From an uncultured Methylophilus sp. (GTDB lineage Bacteria; Pseudomonadota; Gammaproteobacteria; Burkholderiales; Methylophilaceae), in contig CAKZJM010000085.1 of NCBI GenBank assembly GCA_936943315.1, positions 1 to 6,117 on the forward strand: 6,117 bases of DNA. Reading direction: 5' to 3'. Both the position numbers and the translations under genes were made by a program. Each line of letters opens with the position of its first letter. Positions within the stretch are counted from its first letter, which is position 1. The notes under the pieces were generated by a model. That model had not been told where the DNA came from. It was given only the letters and a program-made list of their open reading frames with translations, and ran no database searches. Below are positions 1 through 4,666 of the stretch, piece after piece.

Positions 1-804
1 TCCATCATCGGCCCTAAAGAAACAGCCTCTTCACGCCTCACCATGGCGCAAGCGTTTAATTCACTAGGCACCTTTGTGGCGCCATTTTTTGGCGCTTATT
101 TCATTCTGTCCGGGCTAACTAATTCCAGCTACGCCGAAGGCGTGGTGTATCCCTATTTCTTGATCGCTGGCGTGTTAATCGTCATTGCGCTGGTGCTTTC
201 CAAAATTAATCTATCCGGCATGGAAACAGCAGAAGCAGATGAAAGCAACTGGCTGGAAGTTTTGAAAGAAAAAAGCTTGCTACTCGGCGTGATTGGCATC
301 TTTGCCTATGTCGGTGCTGAAGTGTCCATCGGCAGCTTCCTCGTCAACTATGTGATGGAAATCAGCCACGTGGCAGAAACGCAAGCCGCTCCATTGGTCG
401 CGCTATATTGGGGCGGCGCCATGATAGGTCGCTTTATCGGTATTTTCACCCTCAAGATGTTTGCGCCTGCCAAAGTGCTCATGACACATGCAGTGCTCGC
501 CGTGGTGCTCATCCTGGTTTCCATGCAAACCACAGGCAATCTGGCGATTGCCAGCATGGCATTGGTCGGCCTGTGTAATTCCATCATGTTCCCCACCATT
601 TTCACGCTGGGGATTAAAGGCCTCAAAGCAGGGCAGGAGAAAAAAGGCTCAGGCTTGCTGGCAACGGCGATTCTGGGTGGGGCGATTGTGCCTTTATTGA
701 CTGGTCTGCTGGCGGATCGCTTGGGCTTGCACCATGCGTTTATATTACCGGTGATTTGTTATTTGTATATTGCGTGGTTGGGAGTTAGGAATTTTAGACC
801 TTAG
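1..804 (+). CDS. Sugar MFS transporter, FHS (FucP/GluP) family, 5'-truncated by window edge
   Basis: The frame is open from base 1, so the Met at 43 is internal. The first visible residues, SIIGPKETASSRLTMAQAFN, match the conserved mid-protein segment of fucose/glucose/galactose:H+ symporters. About 267 residues are visible, while the family usually has 410-440, so roughly 150 N-terminal residues lie upstream. About eight hydrophobic segments can be seen, corresponding to the later membrane helices. Family-typical stretches include YVGAEVSIGSFLVNY, NSIMFPTIFTLGI and GSGLLATAILGGAIVP followed by LLADRLG. The protein should sit in the inner membrane and import a sugar with protons. The substrate cannot be read from the sequence: fucose, glucose, galactose, N-acetylglucosamine and others occur in this family. 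It ends at TAG 802-804 with a short polar tail. No convincing intrinsic terminator follows. Confidence 0.9.
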   Translation, partial: SIIGPKETASSRLTMAQAFNSLGTFVAPFFGAYFILSGLTNSSYAEGVVYPYFLIAGVLIVIALVLSKINLSGMETAEADESNWLEVLKEKSLLLGVIGIFAYVGAEVSIGSFLVNYVMEISHVAETQAAPLVALYWGGAMIGRFIGIFTLKMFAPAKVLMTHAVLAVVLILVSMQTTGNLAIASMALVGLCNSIMFPTIFTLGIKGLKAGQEKKGSGLLATAILGGAIVPLLTGLLADRLGLHHAFILPVICYLYIAWLGVRNFRP

Positions 805-843
805 CCTGCGAGCAAATGATTCAGGGTTAATGCTTAGTTCTCA

Positions 844-853
844 ATTGATCAAT
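844..853. promoter_or_regulatory. 10-bp perfect palindrome, candidate operator of the RHH antitoxin gene
   Basis: ATTGATCAAT is a perfect palindrome 22 bp upstream of the preferred start codon at 876. Ribbon-helix-helix antitoxins commonly bind short palindromes at their own promoter, so autoregulation is plausible. The match is short and AT-rich and could be chance. I found no good -35/-10 pair around it. Confidence 0.3.
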
Positions 854-865
854 GTGGTTAAACTT

Positions 866-871
866 GGGAGG
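866..871 (+). promoter_or_regulatory. Shine-Dalgarno that fixes the antitoxin start at 876
   Basis: GGGAGG lies four bases before the ATG at 876, whereas the in-frame ATG at 852 has no such site and overlaps the palindrome at 844-853. The site therefore supports the shorter 68-residue protein beginning MAELSFYV. The spacing is slightly short but workable. Confidence 0.6.
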
Positions 872-875
872 CGAT

Positions 876-1082
876 ATGGCTGAATTGTCTTTTTATGTTT
901 CTGATGACGTTGAAGCTGTGATCAGGCGAAAGGCCAAGCAAGCGAATATGTCACTTCCAGAATATCTGGCCGAACTGGTAAAGAAAGCATCTGATGTGCA
1001 GGCAGAATGGCCTGAAGGCTATATTCAGCTATTTGATGACTGGCAAGGAGAGCCGTTGGAGCGGCCATCACCCTTGCGATAA
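876..1082 (+). CDS. Small ribbon-helix-helix (CopG/VapB-like) antitoxin, apparently orphan
   Basis: A 68-residue protein. Residues 1-38 (MAELSFYVSDDVEAVIRR onward) have the beta-strand plus two-helix pattern of ribbon-helix-helix DNA-binding proteins. The tail WPEGYIQLFDDWQGEPLERP resembles the toxin-binding tails of VapB-like antitoxins. In such a locus it would repress its own promoter and neutralise a toxin. The stop TAA (1080-1082) overlaps an ATG at 1082 (TAATG), the usual junction to a co-translated toxin. Here that second frame reads MYAPVS and then stops, so no toxin follows. The gene itself looks intact. It may be a relic, may still protect against an incoming related toxin, or may act with a toxin elsewhere. 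The family assignment comes from pattern recognition only. Confidence 0.7.
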   Translation: MAELSFYVSDDVEAVIRRKAKQANMSLPEYLAELVKKASDVQAEWPEGYIQLFDDWQGEPLERPSPLR

Positions 1083-1150
1083 TGTATGCCCCAGTCTCTT
1101 GAGGTGTTTCGTCAGCTAAACCAGCATTAACTGTTTTTTTAATCAAATAT

Positions 1151-1199
1151 TAAATAATTTCTCATACGAAATGCTTACCCACGAAGTGAGGATTATTTA
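1151..1199. repeat. Imperfect inverted repeat between the two toxin-antitoxin loci
   Basis: TAAATAAT (1151-1158) pairs perfectly with ATTATTTA (1192-1199). After a TT/G internal loop, CTCA (1161-1164) pairs with TGAG (1187-1190), giving 12 paired bases around a 22-base loop. It lies just upstream of the -35 element of the next toxin gene and just after a run of seven T (1134-1140). It could be a hairpin, a protein-binding site or the edge of a captured segment. No function is evident. Confidence 0.4.
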
Positions 1200-1201
1200 G
1201 C

Positions 1202-1230
1202 TTGCCATTATGTAATCGTTCGATTACTAT
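1202..1230 (+). promoter_or_regulatory. Candidate sigma-70 promoter of the toxin-antitoxin operon
   Basis: TTGCCA (1202-1207, five of six consensus bases) is followed after exactly 17 bp by TACTAT (1225-1230, four of six). A start about seven bases downstream of the -10 would fall at 1237, which is the toxin ATG itself. With no Shine-Dalgarno visible before that ATG, the toxin mRNA may be leaderless. The promoter is predicted from sequence alone. Confidence 0.5.
1212..1227. promoter_or_regulatory. 16-bp palindrome, likely operator for the HTH antitoxin
   Basis: GTAATCG (1212-1218) and CGATTAC (1221-1227) are perfect 7-bp arms around TT. The palindrome fills part of the spacer and the first half of the predicted -10 element, so a bound repressor would block RNA polymerase. 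The likely ligand is the helix-turn-helix antitoxin encoded at 1537-1833, as is usual for self-regulated type II modules. Confidence 0.6.
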
Positions 1231-1236
1231 TCTATT

Positions 1237-1533
1237 ATGTATATAGTCAAACGCACTGCGGAATTTGATGCATGGCTACATGGCATCAAAGACCATGGTG
1301 CCCGGTTACGTTTGGCACGTAGGTTGGATAAAGCACAACGTGGCGTGCTTGGTGATGTAAAGCCAGTAGGTCAAGGTGTGATGGAAATGCGTGAGTTTTT
1401 TGGGCCAGGTTGGCGTATGTACTTTGTGCAACGCAATGACGTCTTGATTGTGATGCTTGGTGGCGGTGACAAGTCTACTCAATCTGCGGACATTTCTAAA
1501 GCTATCCAGTTAATGCACCAGTTAGAGGATTAA
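1237..1533 (+). CDS. Type II toxin, RelE/ParE-like (HI1419 'addiction module killer' family)
   Basis: A 98-residue basic protein, the normal length for this family (TIGR02683-like). The hallmark block runs from about residue 40: GDVKPVGQGVMEMREFFGPG, then WRMYFVQR and LGGGDKSTQSADISKAIQL. This central stretch and the GGDKSTQ motif are diagnostic of the HI1419-type branch of the RelE/ParE superfamily, many members of which are translation-dependent or free RNases. The toxin gene comes before its antitoxin, the reversed order typical of this family. The start MYIVKRTAEFDAWL agrees with family N-termini, although no Shine-Dalgarno precedes it. It is separated from the antitoxin by only three bases and is surely co-transcribed with it. 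The exact target is unknown. Confidence 0.9.
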   Translation: MYIVKRTAEFDAWLHGIKDHGARLRLARRLDKAQRGVLGDVKPVGQGVMEMREFFGPGWRMYFVQRNDVLIVMLGGGDKSTQSADISKAIQLMHQLED

Positions 1534-1536
1534 GCT

Positions 1537-1833
1537 ATGAGCGAAAAAATCAAAGTTTCAGAACTCCCAGAGTTTGATATGGCCGAGCATATTAAAACAG
1601 AGGAAGACATCGCAGCCTATTTGAATATCGTACTTGAAGAAGGCGATGGTGCCGAGTTGGCGCATGCCTTGGGTGTGATTGCCCGCGCCAAAGGCATGAC
1701 AGAAATTGCTGAAAAAAGTGGCATCACCCGTGAGGCGCTTTATAAAGCCCTAAGGCCTAATGCCCAGCCACGTTTTGATACTGTGCATAAAGTGATGCAA
1801 GCGATGGGGATTAAATTACAGGCGAGGGTTTGA
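1537..1833 (+). CDS. HTH antitoxin (HI1420 'addiction module antidote' family)
   Basis: A 98-residue acidic protein partnered with the toxin just upstream. The N-terminal part (residues 10-45, including FDMAEHIKTEEDIAAYLNI) is the typical antidote lead-in. Residues about 54-73 (MTEIAEKSGITREALYKALR) form a Cro/C1-type helix-turn-helix, and DTVHKVMQAMGIKL follows, as in TIGR02684 proteins. It should bind and neutralise the toxin and repress the shared promoter through the palindrome at 1212-1227. Its Shine-Dalgarno (GAGG, 1525-1528) lies inside the last codons of the toxin gene, eight bases before the ATG, so the two genes are translationally close. It appears intact, so the module is probably functional. 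Confidence 0.9.
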   Translation: MSEKIKVSELPEFDMAEHIKTEEDIAAYLNIVLEEGDGAELAHALGVIARAKGMTEIAEKSGITREALYKALRPNAQPRFDTVHKVMQAMGIKLQARV

Positions 1834-1853
1834 CATATGAAATTATATGGGGA

Positions 1854-1886
1854 GGACTGAGCGAGTCCGCCCTACGGGCTCATCGC
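1854..1886. repeat. Cluster of small nested hairpins, REP-like
   Basis: GGACT (1854-1858) pairs with AGTCC (1864-1868) over a 5-base loop. GCCC (1869-1872) pairs with GGGC (1876-1879) over TAC. Outer GCGA (1861-1864) can pair with TCGC (1883-1886) as an alternative fold. The minus-strand core CCCGTAGGGCGGAC resembles dispersed intergenic repeats seen in many proteobacteria, but a single copy cannot prove that. It coincides with the left border of the vapC remnant, so it may mark where that gene was cut. Confidence 0.3.
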
Positions 1887-1983
1887 TGCAATTGCACGTG
1901 CACAAAAACTGACGTTGGTAACGCACAATACCAGCTAGTTTAGTCGCGTCTCTGGGCTCGTGATTGAAGACTGGGAAGTATAG
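1867..1983 (+). pseudogene. 3' remnant of a vapC (PIN-domain toxin) gene with an in-frame stop
   Basis: Read in the frame starting at 1867, the codons give PPYGLIAAIARAQKLTLVTH and then NTS, a TAG at 1936-1938, then FSRVSGLVIEDWEV and a final TAG at 1981-1983. This matches the C-terminal end of VapC ribonucleases, whose family pattern runs roughly PYDLLIAA, LTLVTHNTREF, VPGL, EDW. The amber codon stands where the family has Glu, consistent with a single GAG-to-TAG change. The first 80-90 residues, including the Asp of the N-terminal LLDTN-type motif, are missing. An in-frame TGA at 1858-1860 closes the frame upstream. It cannot encode a working toxin. Confidence 0.8.
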
Positions 1984-2006
1984 ACATCATCACATCTCGT
2001 GTAAGG

Positions 2007-2018
2007 TCGTTTAAACGA
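2007..2018. repeat. 12-bp perfect palindrome between vapC debris and the HEPN-like gene
   Basis: TCGTTTAAACGA is a perfect palindrome in the gap between the vapC remnant and the 3' end of the convergent minus-strand gene. It has no loop and no following T-run, so it is not a standard terminator. A protein-binding site or chance are both possible. Confidence 0.3.
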
Positions 2019-2079
2019 AATATATGTCTTGTCGGCTTCAGTCTGGCATAGGTGGTGATTGCATCTTAAAGCTGGCATT

Positions 2080-2091
2080 ATCAAGCTTGAT
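2080..2091. repeat. 12-bp perfect palindrome just past the stop of the HEPN-like gene
   Basis: ATCAAGCTTGAT lies three bases beyond the stop codon (2095-2097) of the minus-strand gene. With flanking GC and GCA it can form a bulged hairpin in that gene's transcript, but no U-tract follows. At best it is a weak 3' end or RNA-stability element. Confidence 0.3.
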
Positions 2092-2094
2092 GCT

Positions 2095-3018
2095 TCATGG
2101 GAGAGCTTCTACATAGTGTCTGCATATAATTTGGCTTGCTTCATATAGCTCCATTACTCTGGATAGAGTAGGGCTTGTAAGTTCATAGTACCTGTAGCGA
2201 ACAGCATCAGCGCCGCTTGGCATCAATGCAATTGAATCGATAAGTGATTGTGGGTGTGGAGTATCCCAGATAGCAAGCTGGTGGAGTATTTTGATGTCAT
2301 GTGTCTTTGGAGCCTTTGGTGATTTGACTTGAGTCAGATAGCTCTTGACTGCCTGCTCAGCTGCGAAATTTGCCTCCCAAATTGCTGATGATAGGGCAAG
2401 AGGGTCGTGCTTAGCTATCAGTTTTGCCGTCGACTCGAGGTGCGGCAAGACAAGGGTAGAATGGCGGCGTGCATTTTCGGAAACATGATCCACTGTAAGA
2501 AGTGTGTTCGATATCACGCGAGCGTTTTCAGCTGTTTTCCGTATTTCTTGTGTAATCAAGGCCAATTGATCTCCCGAAAGCTCTGCAAAATTCGGCGGAT
2601 ACTGAACCCAACTTAGGGGGGCTTCGTCTGACTGGACGCTGGCTAAAATTTTTATCCAGAATGTGTTATCAGATGATTTTGGAGTAAAAGAAGAGAGAGG
2701 AACTTGAAGGAGGAATGGCGTGTGTCGAATTAGTACGGCAGCAGTATGAGTGAATCCCGTATTGACGCGTAATGCCTTGCCATATATTTTATCGTACCAA
2801 TCGATTGTTGCGGCGAGTATAGAGCCGAACCAGGGCTTTGTGAGGTAGCCATCCTTCGAATCGCCTTTAATATCTATGATGCAATGCTCGACAACTAACG
2901 TTGCTGCTTTGTGAGGGCGCTGTCGAAGAGGCTCACCTCTCTCTGCTAGTGCCTCATCAATCGGTGGCAACAACTCAGCAATTACTGAGCTCAAGGTCTG
3001 TGTTGAAGTATCTTCCAT
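2095..3018 (-). CDS. Hypothetical protein with a HEPN-like C-terminal domain
   Basis: A 307-residue soluble protein with no signal peptide and no membrane segment. Residues about 205-305 have the helical pattern of a HEPN domain: IWEANFAAEQAVKSYL (first helix), then KTHDIKILHQLA (the common 'tHd...L' turn), then a region around RYRYYEL, and a last helix YEASQIICRHYVEAL. The R-X4-6-H motif of HEPN ribonucleases is not visible, since the only late R and H are adjacent (R300-H301). A binding or non-catalytic role is therefore as likely as RNA cleavage. Residues 1-200 are not recognised; they include a Trp-rich stretch near PWFGSILAATIDWYDKIYG. Base composition is more AT-rich than in tldD next door, and the gene sits in an accessory stretch, so horizontal acquisition is plausible. 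The ribosome site is weak (AGG, six bases before ATG). Function is unknown. Defence is one guess and I cannot support it beyond the domain and location. Confidence 0.65.
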   Translation of the reverse strand: MEDTSTQTLSSVIAELLPPIDEALAERGEPLRQRPHKAATLVVEHCIIDIKGDSKDGYLTKPWFGSILAATIDWYDKIYGKALRVNTGFTHTAAVLIRHTPFLLQVPLSSFTPKSSDNTFWIKILASVQSDEAPLSWVQYPPNFAELSGDQLALITQEIRKTAENARVISNTLLTVDHVSENARRHSTLVLPHLESTAKLIAKHDPLALSSAIWEANFAAEQAVKSYLTQVKSPKAPKTHDIKILHQLAIWDTPHPQSLIDSIALMPSGADAVRYRYYELTSPTLSRVMELYEASQIICRHYVEALP

Positions 3019-3058
3019 GTGAGGCCTAACTCATTATGTAGGTCGTCAAAAACGGCTT

Positions 3059-3089
3059 TTTAAATAAATAGTTTATGTATTTATTTAAA
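3059..3089. repeat. AT-only perfect inverted repeat, 12-bp arms
   Basis: TTTAAATAAATA (3059-3070) and TATTTATTTAAA (3078-3089) are exact reverse complements around the 7-base loop GTTTATG. The repeat lies in the 133-bp gap between the tldD stop and the start of the HEPN-like gene, both on the minus strand. Because the stem has no G or C it would be a poor terminator. An operator or promoter region for the HEPN-like gene, or a seam left by insertion of that gene, fits better. Confidence 0.5.
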
Positions 3090-3121
3090 TTAGCGTTAGT
3101 TTAATGATGGCAACTCGCAGG

Positions 3122-3141
3122 AATAATGCAAAAACATTACT
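3122..3141 (-). terminator. Weak hairpin after the tldD stop
   Basis: In the tldD transcript AGUAAUG (from 3141-3135) pairs with CAUUAUU (3128-3122), seven pairs with one G-U, over the loop UUUUUG. It begins about ten bases past the stop. The stem is AU-rich and no U-tract follows it, so termination here is doubtful. Confidence 0.2.
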
Positions 3142-3151
3142 ACTTTGCTAT

Positions 3152-4591
3152 TTATGCCGATGTCCCACCCACCGTCAACCCATCAATCTTCAACGTAGGC
3201 TGGCCAACCCCGACTGGCACACTCTGACCTTCTTTCCCACAAGTACCAACGCCGCTATCCAGTGCCATATCATTCCCCACCATGCTGACTTTGGTCAGCA
3301 CATCCGGGCCGTTACCAATCAGGGTGGCGCCTTTAACCGGGTAAGTGATTTTTCCGTCTTCGATCATGTAGGCTTCAGCGGCGCTGAAAACAAATTTGCC
3401 GCTGGTGATATCGACCTGGCCGCCGCCGAAATTGGCCGCATACAGGCCTTTTTTGACGGATTTGATAATTTCTTGCGGGTCTTTGTCGCCGTTGAGCATG
3501 TAGGTGTTGGTCATGCGTGGCATGGGGATATGCGCATAGCTTTCACGTCTGGCATTGCCAGTGAGGCTCATGCCCATTAGGCGGGCATTCAGTGTGTCCT
3601 GGATATAACCACGCAGGATGCCGTCTTCAATTAAAACCGTATTTTGTGGGGCGTTGCCCTCATCATCCATGGTGAGGGAGCCGCGGCGGTCGGCGATGGT
3701 GCCGTCATCGACGATGGTGATGCCTTTGGCGGCGACTTGCTGGCCGATCATGTTAGAGAAGGCTGAACTGCCTTTACGGTTGAAGTCGCCTTCCAAGCCG
3801 TGGCCAATCGCTTCGTGCAGCAGGATGCCAGGCCAGCCATTGCCAAGCACAACCGTCATGCTGCCTGCCGGGGCAGGGCGTGCTTCGAGGTTGATCAGGG
3901 CTTGGTGTGCCGCTTTCTGGGCGTAATCCTGGAGGACTTCGTCGGTGAAGTAGCTGTAATCAAAGCGGCCACCGCCGCCGCTGGAGCCTTGTTCGCGGCG
4001 GCCATTGTGTTCGGCGATGACTTGCAACGACAACCTAACCAGAGGGCGTACATCCCCCGCCATGACGCCATCGCTACGCGCGACCATGACGACTTCGTAT
4101 TCTGCGGCAATTGAGGCCATGACTTGCGTGATGCGCGGGTCTTGCGCTTTGGCGTAGCGCTCCAGTTTTTCCAGCAGTTTAACCTTGGCGTCTGCACTCA
4201 GGCTGGCGATTGGGTCTTGCGGCAGGTAGAGTGGGGTATGGCTGCGCGTAATAATGCTGTGGCCGGTTTTCTCCTGGCCTAGGCTGGCAATGGCACGTGT
4301 GGCTTGCGCGGCTTGTTGTAATGCATCCAGATGAATATCGTCAGAGTAAGCAAACGCGGTTTTTTCGCCACTGACTGCGCGCACGCCTACGCCTTGGTCA
4401 ATATTAAAGCTGCCGGATTTCACTTGGCCCTCTTCCAGCCCCCATGACTCACTGCGACTATATTGAAAGTACAGGTCGGCATAGTCGATATGATGCGACA
4501 TCATGCCGGAGAGGACGTTAGTTAAAGCGTCCTGATCCAGCCCGGCAGGGCGAAGCAGCAAGTCGTTAGCGGTGGTCAGTAGGCTTTGCAT
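3152..4591 (-). CDS. tldD: Metalloprotease TldD
   Basis: A 479-residue protein, the normal TldD length. It aligns by eye along its whole length with Escherichia coli TldD: DQGVGVRAVSGEKTAFAYSD (66-85), SGGGGRFDY, APAGSMTVVLGNGWPGILLH, then the HExxxH metal motif HEAIGH (259-264) in LLHEAIGHGLEGDF, then TNTYML, NFGGGQVDITSGKFVFS and the C-terminal VGTCGKEGQSVPVGVGQPTL. Cys451 is in the position of the conserved Cys that completes the metal site. TldD works with TldE (PmbA) in the cytoplasm as a heterodimeric protease that degrades unfolded or modified peptides, as in microcin B17 maturation and CcdA turnover. TldE is not in this window. The start at 4591 (MQSLLTTANDLLL) fits the family, although no clear Shine-Dalgarno precedes it. 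The gene lies 75 bp downstream of the nitrilase gene, probably in one operon. Confidence 0.96.
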   Translation of the reverse strand: MQSLLTTANDLLLRPAGLDQDALTNVLSGMMSHHIDYADLYFQYSRSESWGLEEGQVKSGSFNIDQGVGVRAVSGEKTAFAYSDDIHLDALQQAAQATRAIASLGQEKTGHSIITRSHTPLYLPQDPIASLSADAKVKLLEKLERYAKAQDPRITQVMASIAAEYEVVMVARSDGVMAGDVRPLVRLSLQVIAEHNGRREQGSSGGGGRFDYSYFTDEVLQDYAQKAAHQALINLEARPAPAGSMTVVLGNGWPGILLHEAIGHGLEGDFNRKGSSAFSNMIGQQVAAKGITIVDDGTIADRRGSLTMDDEGNAPQNTVLIEDGILRGYIQDTLNARLMGMSLTGNARRESYAHIPMPRMTNTYMLNGDKDPQEIIKSVKKGLYAANFGGGQVDITSGKFVFSAAEAYMIEDGKITYPVKGATLIGNGPDVLTKVSMVGNDMALDSGVGTCGKEGQSVPVGVGQPTLKIDGLTVGGTSA

Positions 4592-4640
4592 AGTGGGTCA
4601 ACTTTGGTTCAATGATTGGTTTGAGTCGATTTAAGCGCAA

Positions 4641-4659
4641 GAGTGCCAGCGCGGCACTC
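4641..4659 (-). other. GC-rich intercistronic hairpin between the nitrilase gene and tldD
   Basis: GAGTGCC (4641-4647) and GGCACTC (4653-4659) are exact reverse complements with a 5-base loop. On the minus-strand transcript the stem starts seven bases after the nitrilase stop and is followed by UUGCGCUUAAAU, not a pure U-run. It may be a partial terminator or a processing/stability hairpin that sets lower or separate expression of tldD. Confidence 0.45.
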
Positions 4660-4666
4660 AGGGTTT

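Noticed and set aside
43..45. ATG as the start of the sugar transporter
   Set aside because: The frame is open to base 1 and the residues before it match the family, so the gene is cut by the window, not started here.
852..875. Earlier in-frame ATG for the RHH antitoxin (76 residues)
   Set aside because: It lacks a Shine-Dalgarno and overlaps the palindrome at 844-853. The ATG at 876 has GGGAGG in front and gives the usual RHH N-terminus.
1134..1140. Seven-T run as an intrinsic terminator for the orphan antitoxin
   Set aside because: Only a 3-bp stem (CAG/CTG) precedes it, which is too weak to call a terminator.
922..1146. 74-residue minus-strand frame over the antitoxin gene
   Set aside because: It is the shadow of the RHH antitoxin coding region, with no recognisable protein features.
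1984..2094. Possible further gene remnants in both strands after the vapC fragment
   Set aside because: Short frames can be read on both strands, but none showed a protein family pattern I could recognise.
3044..3049. TTGACG on the minus strand as the -35 of the HEPN-like gene
   Set aside because: At 16-18 bp spacing the facing hexamers are GC-rich and do not resemble a -10 element.
3104..3580. 158-residue open frame on the + strand opposite tldD
   Set aside because: It is antisense to a strongly conserved TldD coding region and has no family resemblance; the same holds for other frames inside 3600-4200.
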